Below, one piece after another: positions 35,752 to 44,032 of a stretch of 64,000 nt of DNA. Both the position numbers and the translations under genes were made by a program. Within the stretch, counting starts at the first letter, position 1, and each line of letters opens with the position of its first letter. Below the pieces are notes generated by a model. The model did not search any database and was not told the origin of the DNA. It was given only the letters and a program-made list of their open reading frames with translations. The stretch comes from Flavobacterium sp. 140616W15 (lineage in GTDB: Bacteria; Bacteroidota; Bacteroidia; Flavobacteriales; Flavobacteriaceae), in contig NZ_CP033068.1 in assembly GCF_003668995.1 (NCBI RefSeq), positions 1,178,001-1,242,000 of the forward strand. Reading direction: 5' to 3'.

Positions 35752-36978
35752 ATGGTATTAAAAATTATGGCAAGAAAGAATTCTAGAATTCTAGTTTTAG
35801 TACTTTTAATGAGCTCATTTTATTCAGCTTTTGCTCAAAAAGAAGGCTATTGGGATAAAGAACGATCAACCACTAAAGAAATAATCGTTCCAGCCCGCGA
35901 CAGAATAATTATTTCAACCGAAGATTTACCTTTAGGAACAACCGAAGTGGTTTATAGAATAACGCTATTGGATGAAAACCAACAATTAACAAGTAGTTTA
36001 GTGTCGGTATTAAAATCGATTCCAGATCCTACGGGAATTAGTCAAGGTTCAGCTGGAGCAGTATTTTTAATGTCCAAGATATCAGGTGATGATAAGTGTA
36101 AGTATGCACTTTTTACCGATCAGGCAACAGCTAAAAGTTATGTTCAAAGCGGTAAAACAGATAAGGCATGTTATGCCCAAGAAGAACCAATAAGTAAAGA
36201 TGCAAAACGGTTATCGTTAGACAAGTTAGGTTGTTTGAAGTCAAACACAAATGTAATTTGGTTTGGATTCGAGAGCAAAAATTGGCTTTTAAAACAAAAA
36301 GTAGTTCTAGAAGTGGTGCCTTGGGTTGATGTAAAACTAAGCCGTGGTTGGAATCAGGAGAATAAGAAAGAAATCATTAGCCAATGTAAAACCTCAAATT
36401 TGGCACAAAAAATGGCTAATTCAGATGATTTTTGTGTTTGTATTCTTGAAAAAATCCAAAAGCAATATCGTTATACTGAGTTTGATAAATTATTGGCAAT
36501 GGAAAAAATCAAAGCCTATAAAGATTATGGAAGTTCCTGTTATAGTGATACTAATATTTCAAAAAATATTTATAGTGATTTAAGAAGTCAGGCCTCTAAA
36601 CTTATTAAAAGCCAAAAATATGGTGAAGCAATAGCTTTACTTCATACAATAATTACAGACAAGAAAGCTACAGCGCTAGATTATAGTTCAATAGGATATT
36701 GTTATATTATAACCAAACAATACGAAAAAGCACTTAAGTTTTTGAAAGAAGGTGAAAAATTAGATGAAACAGAATTGCAACTAAAACTCAATTTAGCTCA
36801 TGCCTATTTGGTAAATGGTGATTATAAAGATGCTAAAGCTATTTATAAAAAATATCAGACACAAAATGTAACCGATAGTTTAAGTTGGATAGAAAAAGTA
36901 AGGCTTGATTTTGCGGTTTTTAAAAAAGCAAATTTACCATCTGCTAACTTCGATAGAGTTTTAGACCTTTTTAATTAA
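35752..36978 (+). CDS. Secreted TPR-repeat protein
   Basis: 408 residues. A start at 35767 (MARKNSRILVLVLLMSSFYSAFAQ) would give a clean signal peptide; the reported ATG 35752 adds five residues. Residues about 25-200 have no family I can name (rich in conserved Trp: GYWDKERSTTKEIIVPARDR). Cys-rich segments follow around 207-275 (SQCKTSNLAQKM, DDFCVCILEKIQ). The C-terminal 120 residues contain TPR units (EAIALLHTIITDKKATALDYSSIGYCY, KALKFLKEGEKLDETELQLKLNLAHAYL). It is probably co-transcribed with the S41 peptidase and may present partners to it. Confidence 0.8.
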   Translation: MVLKIMARKNSRILVLVLLMSSFYSAFAQKEGYWDKERSTTKEIIVPARDRIIISTEDLPLGTTEVVYRITLLDENQQLTSSLVSVLKSIPDPTGISQGSAGAVFLMSKISGDDKCKYALFTDQATAKSYVQSGKTDKACYAQEEPISKDAKRLSLDKLGCLKSNTNVIWFGFESKNWLLKQKVVLEVVPWVDVKLSRGWNQENKKEIISQCKTSNLAQKMANSDDFCVCILEKIQKQYRYTEFDKLLAMEKIKAYKDYGSSCYSDTNISKNIYSDLRSQASKLIKSQKYGEAIALLHTIITDKKATALDYSSIGYCYIITKQYEKALKFLKEGEKLDETELQLKLNLAHAYLVNGDYKDAKAIYKKYQTQNVTDSLSWIEKVRLDFAVFKKANLPSANFDRVLDLFN

Positions 36979-37070
36979 TCATTTATGGATAAGACAATAG
37001 CTTAATTTACTTAAATAACTTTTATGTTTAAGAAGTAAATTATGATTATATGTTTTAAAAAAAAATCACA

Positions 37071-38114
37071 TTGAAAGCAACTTATCATAAATACACACTC
37101 AATTTTAAACGCCCATCGGGAACTTCACGAGGCGTAATGAATGAAAAAGAAACCTGGTTTATTATAATTGAAAAAGATAATAAAAAAGGAATAGGAGAAT
37201 GTGGGATCCTTAGAGGTTTAAGCGCAGATAATCGTGATGATTATGAAGAAAAATTACAATGGACATGTAGTAATATACATCTTGGTGAAAAAGTGCTTTG
37301 GGAAGCCTTATTAGCATTTCCTTCAATACAATTTGGAGTAGAAATGGCTTTTCGCTCTTTAAATAGCGAAACTCCTTTTATGTTATTCCCTTCAAACTTT
37401 ACAACTGGAGAAAAATCGATAGCAATAAATGGTTTGGTATGGATGGGAGAGCCAGAGTTTATGAAGCAACAGATAGAAGAGAAATTGGCTGCCAGTTTTA
37501 GATGTATAAAGCTTAAAATTGGCGCTATCGATTTTGAGAAAGAACTTGAATTATTAGCTTTTATTCGTAGTCATTTTAGTTCAGAACAAGTTGAAATAAG
37601 AGTAGATGCCAATGGAGCTTTTAGTTTAGATTCAGCTTTAGATAAGTTAAGTCAACTAGATAAATATGAATTGCATAGTATAGAACAGCCAATAAAACAA
37701 AATAATATTGAGGCTATGGCTGGTTTATGCAAAAAAACGCCATTTCCTATAGCGCTAGACGAAGAGTTGATTGGGATTTTTACTTTACAGGAAAAAGAAG
37801 AATTATTACAAAAGATAAAACCACAATATATTATTTTAAAGCCAAGTTTTATAGGAGGTTTTCGTGGTACTCAGGAATGGATAACATTGGCAGAAAAATA
37901 TAATATTGGCTGGTGGATTACATCAGCTCTAGAGAGTAATATTGGACTTAATGCAATTGCACAATGGACTTTTTTACAAGATAATACGATGCCACAAGGA
38001 TTAGGAACAGGAGCATTGTACACCAATAATTTTGATTGCCCGTTAGAAGTTACCCAAGGGCAGTTGTGGTATAATCCAGATTTAAACTGGGAAATAGATA
38101 TTGATAAATTTTAA
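37071..38114 (+). CDS. menC: o-succinylbenzoate synthase (MenC), TTG start
   Basis: 347 residues; the start is TTG 37071, since the only upstream ATG is closed by a stop and the conserved N-terminus KATYHKYTLNFKRPSGTSRG begins here. An enolase-superfamily enzyme that dehydrates SHCHC to OSB in menaquinone synthesis. Catalytic Lys pair in FRCIKLKIGA (about 140-150), metal-binding Asp/Glu in RVDANGAF, SIEQPIKQNN and ALDEELIG, and the second Lys in ILKPSFIGG. It is the most distal of the scattered men genes here and follows the TPR gene by 92 bases. Confidence 0.92.
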   Translation: MKATYHKYTLNFKRPSGTSRGVMNEKETWFIIIEKDNKKGIGECGILRGLSADNRDDYEEKLQWTCSNIHLGEKVLWEALLAFPSIQFGVEMAFRSLNSETPFMLFPSNFTTGEKSIAINGLVWMGEPEFMKQQIEEKLAASFRCIKLKIGAIDFEKELELLAFIRSHFSSEQVEIRVDANGAFSLDSALDKLSQLDKYELHSIEQPIKQNNIEAMAGLCKKTPFPIALDEELIGIFTLQEKEELLQKIKPQYIILKPSFIGGFRGTQEWITLAEKYNIGWWITSALESNIGLNAIAQWTFLQDNTMPQGLGTGALYTNNFDCPLEVTQGQLWYNPDLNWEIDIDKF

Positions 38115-38139
38115 TCTCTGCAAGATTCTACTATATTAT

Positions 38140-38166
38140 CCTAACAGGTTTTCAAAACCTGTTAGG
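38140..38166. repeat. 27-bp perfect palindrome, dispersed-repeat type
   Basis: CCTAACAGGTTTT, one base, AAAACCTGTTAGG: a perfect 13-bp hairpin after menC. It lacks a T run. I recall this sequence as a very common intergenic palindrome in Flavobacterium genomes; that is not checked here. Confidence 0.7.
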
Positions 38167-38196
38167 TATTTTATATAAAAATATTAGCATAACTAT

Positions 38197-38224
38197 CTTT
38201 GTCAAAGTTTTGAAATTTGACAAA
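38197..38224. repeat. TTTGTCAAA-type palindromic repeat, copy 1
   Basis: CTTTGTCAAAG, TTTTGAA, ATTTGACAAA: a degenerate version of the perfect palindrome at 55686-55714. Two copies in 64 kb suggest a dispersed element. Confidence 0.6.
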
Positions 38225-38251
38225 TATTTTTTGATAAGCTTTAATCTGAAA

Positions 38252-38283
38252 ATAAAAAAAAACTAGCATAAAGCTAGTTTTTA
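38252..38283 (-). terminator. Terminator of the HHH protein gene
   Basis: On the minus strand AAAACTAGCTTTATGCTAGTTTT forms a hairpin followed by a run of T. It lies 18 bases past the stop codon. Confidence 0.82.
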
Positions 38284-38300
38284 AGTTTAGAGAACAAAGA

Positions 38301-38852
38301 TTATTCTTTTCCGCCATCTAAGGCATCTTGCCATTCTTTTAATTCTTTCCATTTTCCTTCATAAGCTAATTTGGCTTGTCTTGCCCAGGTTCCAGGATTA
38401 TGAATAGCGTAGTTTTCGCCTGCTTCATCTAAGATAGCTTGTGATTTAGATGTTGGTGTTTCAGATAAAGCAAGCCAGGTTTTGATTCCTGCTTTATGAT
38501 ATAGTTCTTCAATTTTAGGACCAATTCCCTCAACTATTTTCAAGTCGTCTTTCTTTATTTTTTTGCCAAATACAGTCGCTGCCAATGTAGCATCAAAAGC
38601 AATTTCTGGTGAGGTTTTGCTAACAAATGATTGTGCAGATGCAGAAGAATTTAATTTAGCAGCTAAATCAGCTTCTAAAGAAGTTATTTTGGCATTTAAG
38701 TTCTTCGTATTCGCTCTGCAAGCGTCTAAATCAGCTTGTAAAGAAAGCAAATCAGAGTCGTTTCCTTTTGAAGCCATTTTTCCTATCAAGTAACCTAAAA
38801 TTCCACAGATTAACCCAACAAGTGCTGGTATTAAGATACAAGGTATATTCAT
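38301..38852 (-). CDS. Membrane-anchored helix-hairpin-helix protein
   Basis: 183 residues. An N-terminal membrane span (CILIPALVGLICGILGYLIG) is followed by a coiled coil (about 33-68, LSLQADLDACRANTKNLNAK). A helix-hairpin-helix unit of the flap-endonuclease-like type comes next (IKKDDLKIVEGIGPKIEELYHKAGIKTW), then a conserved tail (NPGTWARQAKLAYEGKWKELKEWQ). It resembles proteins of unknown role found near OmpA genes in Bacteroidota. The hairpin might bind DNA or act as a protein fold only. It is downstream of the OmpA gene by 22 bases on the same strand and probably in one transcript. Confidence 0.78.
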   Translation of the reverse strand: MNIPCILIPALVGLICGILGYLIGKMASKGNDSDLLSLQADLDACRANTKNLNAKITSLEADLAAKLNSSASAQSFVSKTSPEIAFDATLAATVFGKKIKKDDLKIVEGIGPKIEELYHKAGIKTWLALSETPTSKSQAILDEAGENYAIHNPGTWARQAKLAYEGKWKELKEWQDALDGGKE

Positions 38853-38874
38853 AATGTTATTTTTTTTGGATTAA

Positions 38875-39795
38875 TTATTTTATTGTAACTACAGTTCTAC
38901 GATTGTTTGCTTTGCCTTCGGCAGTTGAATTATCGCCTACAGGCTCATCAGGACCTTTTGATTGAGTTTCGATTTTACTACCATCAATACCGTTTTTAGA
39001 TAAATAGTCTTTAGTAAAATCAGCGCGTTTTTGACCTAAAACAACATTAGATTCACGTTTTCCAACATTATCTGAATGACCTACAACCAATAAAGCGCCA
39101 TCACCTACATGAAGAATATAATAAGTAATGTCTTTAATTTTCTGACGTTCTGCATCATTTAGATTTTCATTAGACTTATTGGTATTAAAATGTAGTACTA
39201 AAGGATCCGCGTTTATTTTAGCTTTTAAAGCCGCAAAATTCTCACCATCAGTTTTAGTTGCTGTGGTATCTGATGAGGTGTTTATTTGGAACGCAACTGG
39301 ACCTAAAAGTGTATCTGCATTTGTCTTCCAACTATCAATTAGTTCTCCTTTGGTGTCGAAGTTTCCTGCTGGTAAACCTTTAGATATAAAATAGTTTTTA
39401 ACATCATTTGCCCTCGCTAAGCCAAGATTAGGATAGGTTGTAGTGTTTTTTTCCTCAGTAGTCGCATAACCAGTAATAGTAACTTTTTGCTTAGGATTAC
39501 CATTCAAGAATGCTTTTAGTTTCTCAATGCCAATCGTAACAGAATCTTTTACAGGAAGGATAACTGAAGCACTGTTCTTCAGGAATTTGATATTGTCGCT
39601 ACTGCGATAATCAATACCATTGCCATTAATTACAAAAGGAACAATCTCCGTGACGGTTTCTTTTACAATAACTACTTTTTCGATATCGTCTGCAGGTTCT
39701 TTCATACAGCAATTGCAGCAAAATTTTAAATACAAAAATGTACCCAAAATAATTGTGACTACAATGCCTAATAGATAAAGTGTTTTTTTAGACAT
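38875..39795 (-). CDS. OmpA family protein with two OmpA-like domains
   Basis: 306 residues. A membrane anchor (TLYLLGIVVTIILGTFLYLKF) with CCNCC just after it is followed by two OmpA-like modules. The first (about 75-165) has SVILPVKDSVTIGIEKLKAFL and LGLARANDVKNYFISKGLPA. The second (about 195-306) has LHFNTNKSNENLNDAERQKI, VVGHSDNVGKRESNVVLGQK and NRRTVVTIK, the peptidoglycan-binding site. It likely tethers the inner membrane to the wall. The doubled domain is unusual compared with a single C-terminal OmpA module. Confidence 0.87.
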   Translation of the reverse strand: MSKKTLYLLGIVVTIILGTFLYLKFCCNCCMKEPADDIEKVVIVKETVTEIVPFVINGNGIDYRSSDNIKFLKNSASVILPVKDSVTIGIEKLKAFLNGNPKQKVTITGYATTEEKNTTTYPNLGLARANDVKNYFISKGLPAGNFDTKGELIDSWKTNADTLLGPVAFQINTSSDTTATKTDGENFAALKAKINADPLVLHFNTNKSNENLNDAERQKIKDITYYILHVGDGALLVVGHSDNVGKRESNVVLGQKRADFTKDYLSKNGIDGSKIETQSKGPDEPVGDNSTAEGKANNRRTVVTIK

Positions 39796-40011
39796 AATAT
39801 TTATGAGTTAAATTCTCTCAAATTTAACAAAAAAATAAATGCAAAGCATTACTAATCAGTTATTTTAATATAGATGTTCTAATTAAAATGTTTTTGTGTT
39901 TACGAAAAATCTTGTTTTTTAAAGTAAATAATTTGAGAATTAAAAAATGGAAATAAAAAATCTTGATTCATCAATTAATTAAAATGAGTAACTTGCTAAC
40001 TGATTCTAGTT

Positions 40012-40497
40012 ATGGAAAAGATGGTCGAAATAGAAAGAAAGTTTTTAGTTAAAGCAACCGATTTTAAAGAGCAAGCATATGCTCAAAATAGAATTGCGCA
40101 AGGGTATTTATGTTCTGAGCCAAAACGTACAGTACGTATTCGTATAAAAGGTAAAAAAGGCTATATCACAATAAAAGGAATAGGAAGCGAAAGTGGTATG
40201 TCACGATTTGAATGGGAAAATGAAATTCCGCTAGAAGAAGCACAAGAATTATTGAAGTTATGTGAAAAAGGTAAAATTGAAAAAACGAGATTCGAAATAA
40301 AATCAGGAAACCATGTCTTTGAGGTGGATGAATTTTATGGAGAGAATGAAGGATTGATAATTGCAGAAATCGAGTTACAATCAGAAACAGATACGTTCGA
40401 AAAACCAGCTTGGTTAGGAGAAGAAGTAACCAATGATCCAAGGTATTATAATGCTTATTTAAGCAAGATTCCATTTTCGGAGTGGAAAAACAAATAG
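40012..40497 (+). CDS. CYTH domain protein
   Basis: 161 residues, a single CYTH (ThTPase/class IV adenylate cyclase) domain. The signature EIERKFLVKATDFK lies at residues 6-19 and has the E-x-E-x-K core. Basic and acidic side chains that bind triphosphate follow: TVRIRIKGKKGYITIKG, ARFEWENEIPLEEA and VDEFYGENEGLIIAEIEL. Likely a triphosphatase acting on inorganic triphosphate or thiamine triphosphate. The next gene (YpdA) begins 4 bases after the stop, so they form a two-gene operon. A start at 40021 is also possible. Confidence 0.92.
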   Translation: MEKMVEIERKFLVKATDFKEQAYAQNRIAQGYLCSEPKRTVRIRIKGKKGYITIKGIGSESGMSRFEWENEIPLEEAQELLKLCEKGKIEKTRFEIKSGNHVFEVDEFYGENEGLIIAEIELQSETDTFEKPAWLGEEVTNDPRYYNAYLSKIPFSEWKNK

Positions 40498-40501
40498 TTT
40501 T

Positions 40502-41473
40502 ATGGTAGTTGAACAATATGATTTGATAATTGTGGGTGGAGGGCCAATAGGTTTAGCTTGCGCAATCGAAGCACAAAAGAAGGAATTAAAGTATCTGATT
40601 ATCGAAAAAGGGGCAATTGTAAATAGTATTTTCAATTATCCGTTGTATATGACTTTCTTTTCTACAGCCGAAAGGCTAGAAATAGGAAATATCCCTTTTA
40701 ATTGCCTTGCACCAAAGCCAGGGCGACAGGAAGCATTAGAATATTATCGTAATATTCATCGTTATTTTAACTTCTCTATTCATCTATTTGAAAATGTAAC
40801 ACAGGTTATCAAACAAGAAAATTCACTTTTTAAAATAGCTACAAATAAAGGGTCGTATGAAGCTAAGAATGTAGTAATTGCAACAGGTTTTTACGATATT
40901 CCGATTCATATGAATGTAAAAGGAGAGGAGTTGCCTCATGTCCGTCATTATTACAAAGAAGCACATGAGTATGCTTTTAGGAATGTCGTGGTGGTAGGGG
41001 CAAATAATTCATCTGTGGATGCGGCTTTAGAATGCTGGCGTAAAGGAGCTAATGTAACAATGGTTATTCGCAAAAGCGAAATAAATAATCGAGTCAAATA
41101 TTGGGTTAAACCAGATATTGAAAATAGAATCGCCGAAGGAAGTATAAAAGCTTATTTTGAATCAAATATTACTGAAATTAGAGAGGATGAAGTAGTAATT
41201 GATACTCCAAGCGGAAAAGTAACTATTGAAAATGATTTCGTTTTGGCGCTTACTGGTTATAAACCAGATTTAACGTTTCTTGAAAAAACGGGAATTCAAT
41301 TGTCAGATGACGAAAGAAAAGTACCAACATACAATCCTGAAACAATGGAGACCAATGTTGCAGGATTGTTTTTGGCAGGTGTTGTTTGTGGCGGAATGGA
41401 AACTCATAAATGGTTTATAGAGAACTCAAGGGTTCACGCCAACTTAATATTAGATTGTATTTCTTCTAAATAA
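40502..41473 (+). CDS. YpdA-type FAD/NAD(P) disulfide reductase
   Basis: 323 residues. Two Rossmann motifs: LIIVGGGPIGLACAIEAQKKE (residues 8-28, FAD) and NVVVVGANNSSVDAALECWRKGANVTMVIR (about 160-190, NADPH). No CxxC redox pair is present, which fits the YpdA/Bdr group (putative bacillithiol-disulfide reductases) rather than thioredoxin reductases. The C-terminal FAD contact GLFLAGVVCGG is present. Bacillithiol synthesis occurs in many Bacteroidota, so the assignment is plausible but by homology only. It is operonic with the CYTH gene. Confidence 0.87.
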   Translation: MVVEQYDLIIVGGGPIGLACAIEAQKKELKYLIIEKGAIVNSIFNYPLYMTFFSTAERLEIGNIPFNCLAPKPGRQEALEYYRNIHRYFNFSIHLFENVTQVIKQENSLFKIATNKGSYEAKNVVIATGFYDIPIHMNVKGEELPHVRHYYKEAHEYAFRNVVVVGANNSSVDAALECWRKGANVTMVIRKSEINNRVKYWVKPDIENRIAEGSIKAYFESNITEIREDEVVIDTPSGKVTIENDFVLALTGYKPDLTFLEKTGIQLSDDERKVPTYNPETMETNVAGLFLAGVVCGGMETHKWFIENSRVHANLILDCISSK

Positions 41474-41503
41474 TTGTTTGAGATGTAGGAAGTTTAAAAT
41501 CAT

Positions 41504-41640
41504 TTAACACATAGGAACATAGTTTTTTTGTAAAAAGAAGACAAAAAGAAACACATTTCTTTCACATAGACAGCTATGTGGGTTTTGAATAAGTGAAACG
41601 TCTATTTTATGCTCGCAAAACCTATGATTCTATGTGTTAA
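41504..41640. mobile_element. MITE-like element with 19-bp terminal inverted repeats
   Basis: TTAACACATAGGAACATAG (41504-41522) is paired with CTATGATTCTATGTGTTAA (41622-41640), 17 of 19 complementary. A second perfect hairpin CACATAG/CTATGTG lies at 41563-41580 in the middle. Total 137 bp, no coding frame, between YpdA and SelO genes. Structure and size fit a miniature inverted-repeat element; target-site duplications were not identified. Confidence 0.55.
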
Positions 41641-41669
41641 GATATTATACTTGTTGGACTAAATAATAA

Positions 41670-43241
41670 TTAAGAACTGCAAGAAAGCATAGAGCAACCT
41701 ACTTTGTCTCTTGCCCAATCAGGTCGTTTAGCAAACCATTTTTCGAATTCTGGTTGCTCATCATAAGGCTTTTTAAGTAATTGATGTAACTCATCCACTA
41801 ATGAGTAATTGCCTTTATCAGCTTCATCAATGCTTAATTGTGCCATATAATTACGCAAAACATATTTTGGATTTACTTTGTTTATGATTGCTACTCGTTC
41901 ATTGTCAGAAATTTTTTCAGTACTCAAACGTTTTAAATAATCGGAGAACCATTGTAACCAAGTATTTAAAATAGCCCCTTTAATTTCTTCAGGTTTGTAA
42001 AAAGCATCTTGAATAGATGCAAATGCTTGTTCAGCAGACTCTTCTTTTTTGATTTTATTTAAATTTCTAAAAAAGATAGTCATGTCTGTTTCAGATAATT
42101 GCAAATTAGTTTCTAAATCCGAGATGATTTTGTTATCAGTTTCTTTAGAAGTTGAAATTCCTAGTTTGCTAAGCATCATTTCTTTGTATTCTTCATCATA
42201 CAAATCAGAGAAAGATTCTAATATGCTTTCAAGACCTTCAGCTTCATTGATTAAAGGATACAGAGCATTTGCTAATTGAAATAAATTCCATTTAGCAACA
42301 TTAGCCTGATTGCCAAAACGGTATCTTTTGTGCTGGTTGTCAGTTGTATTAGGCGTCCAATTAGGATCGTAATCTTCTAGCCAGCCATAAGGTCCAAAAT
42401 CTATTGTTAAGCCGTGAATTGACATATTATCGGTATTCATTACGCCATGCACAAATCCTACACGTTGCCAATCGAGAATCATTTTACGGGTTTTATCAGC
42501 GACAGCTTTAAAAAATTGGATGTAGGTTTTTTTATCATCCTCTTCTTTTATTTCAGGATAATAATATTTAATCGTATAATCAGTAAGTAATTTAAGGTTT
42601 TTAAGCTCATTACGTGCCGTAAGCATTTCATAACTTCCAAAACGAATAAATGATGGAGCTACACGGCATACAATTGCTCCTTTTTCATAAGCGGGATTAC
42701 CATCATAAAGCATATCACGTAATACTTCGTCACCAGATAATAGTAAAGCAAGAGAACGAGTGGTAGGAGCTCCTAAATAAAACATGGCTTCGCTACATAG
42801 ATGTTCACGAATAGAGGAACGCAATACAGCTAAACCATCAGCAGTTCTAGAATAAGGTGTTTTTCCGGCTCCTTTAAGCTGTAAAGTATAAAACTGGTCA
42901 TTGTGTTCGATCTCAGTTAAATTAATAGCTCTCCCGTCTCCTAATTGCCCTGCCCAATTTCCAAATTGATGTCCAGCGTAACACATAGCGTATGGATGCG
43001 TGGTCGGTAATACTTCTTTTCCAGAAAAAACATTCAAAAACGATTCTGATTGAACATCTTCAGGTGAAAGTCCAATTAATTCAGCTACTGCTTCAGAAGC
43101 GTGGATTAATTTTGGCTCAGAAGGAATTCTTGGATTAACATAAGAGAAACAAGTATTTAAGACTTGCCTTGTTTCATTGGTGCTTAGTGGGTCTTCAGGA
43201 AGTTCGGCTGTAAACCGATTATGTATATTTAATTTTTTCAT
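41670..43241 (-). CDS. selO: Protein adenylyltransferase SelO (YdiU)
   Basis: 523 residues from ATG 43241 (the longer frame begins at TTG). A pseudokinase-fold enzyme that AMPylates proteins, originally described as a selenoprotein-associated family. Diagnostic stretches: YAGHQFGNWAGQLGDGRAIN, LQLKGAGKTPYSRTADGLAVLRSSIREHL, and HGVMNTDNMSIHGLTIDFGPYGWLEDYDP. The C-terminus ends in cysteines (GCSMLSCSS), where some homologues carry a redox Cys or selenocysteine. It is on the same strand as, and 20 bases after, the MsrA gene, an apt pairing for oxidative stress. Confidence 0.94.
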   Translation of the reverse strand: MKKLNIHNRFTAELPEDPLSTNETRQVLNTCFSYVNPRIPSEPKLIHASEAVAELIGLSPEDVQSESFLNVFSGKEVLPTTHPYAMCYAGHQFGNWAGQLGDGRAINLTEIEHNDQFYTLQLKGAGKTPYSRTADGLAVLRSSIREHLCSEAMFYLGAPTTRSLALLLSGDEVLRDMLYDGNPAYEKGAIVCRVAPSFIRFGSYEMLTARNELKNLKLLTDYTIKYYYPEIKEEDDKKTYIQFFKAVADKTRKMILDWQRVGFVHGVMNTDNMSIHGLTIDFGPYGWLEDYDPNWTPNTTDNQHKRYRFGNQANVAKWNLFQLANALYPLINEAEGLESILESFSDLYDEEYKEMMLSKLGISTSKETDNKIISDLETNLQLSETDMTIFFRNLNKIKKEESAEQAFASIQDAFYKPEEIKGAILNTWLQWFSDYLKRLSTEKISDNERVAIINKVNPKYVLRNYMAQLSIDEADKGNYSLVDELHQLLKKPYDEQPEFEKWFAKRPDWARDKVGCSMLSCSS

Positions 43242-43276
43242 TTTATTCAATTTCAATAACAGTAATTCGTGCTTGC

Positions 43277-43807
43277 TTATGCGAGTTTATCAGCATACAT
43301 TTTTCTTAATTTTTGCACTTTAGGGTCAATTACCATTCGGCAATAACCAGCTTCCTGATTGTTGTTGTAATAATTTTGATGATCTTCTTCAGCTTCGTAA
43401 AATACTTCAAAAGGTTTTAATTCAGTAACAATTGGATCAGTATAAAAAGGTTTTACTGTTTCAAATACTTGTTCTGCGATTGCTTTTTGCTCATCATCAT
43501 GATATAAAATAATAGAGCGATATTGTGTCCCTTTGTCAGCTCCTTGCTGATTTAACGTCGTAGGGTCATGGCTTGTCATAAAAATAGCTATTAAGTCATG
43601 GTAAGAAATGATTTCAGGATCAAAAGTTACTTGAACCACCTCGGCATGTCCTGTTCTTCCAGTACAAATCTCACGATAAGCAGGGTTTTTTATATGTCCA
43701 TCGGCATAGCCAGATTTTATTGATACAATTCCTTTTAAGCGCTGAATTACTGCTTCAATACACCAGAAACAGCCTCCTCCAAAAGTTGCTATAGATAAGT
43801 TTTTCAT
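43277..43807 (-). CDS. msrA: Peptide-methionine (S)-S-oxide reductase MsrA
   Basis: 176 residues. The active-site motif GGGCFWCIEAV (residues 10-20) holds the catalytic Cys. The conserved EVVQVTFDPEIISYHDLI and DPTTLNQQGADKGTQYRSII follow. It reduces methionine-S-sulfoxide in oxidised proteins. The C-terminal Cys that many MsrA use for recycling is found in the AGYCRMVIDPKVQKL segment. SelO follows downstream. Confidence 0.96.
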   Translation of the reverse strand: MKNLSIATFGGGCFWCIEAVIQRLKGIVSIKSGYADGHIKNPAYREICTGRTGHAEVVQVTFDPEIISYHDLIAIFMTSHDPTTLNQQGADKGTQYRSIILYHDDEQKAIAEQVFETVKPFYTDPIVTELKPFEVFYEAEEDHQNYYNNNQEAGYCRMVIDPKVQKLRKMYADKLA

Positions 43808-44006
43808 GTATATAATTTTAAAATAATTATTGTTGTTTATCGATTGAGAGTAGAAAAAAATTAATGATTTCTCCTCAAATTTAATCCTAATATGTGTCTT
43901 TTACTAAAAAGATAACTGCTAAAGAGGTATTTAATTATAAATAAAAGAAATTGTACTATAGTTTTAACTTCACTGTTAACAAATTCGCAATTATGTAAAA
44001 AATATA

Positions 44007-44014
44007 TACCTTTG
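44007..44014 (+). promoter_or_regulatory. Candidate -7 box before the aminotransferase gene
   Basis: TACCTTTG matches TAnnTTTG and overlaps the TTG 44012 of the longer frame, 19 bases before ATG 44033. This favours 44033 as the start. Confidence 0.4.
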
Positions 44015-44032
44015 GCATCAAATCAGCTAATA

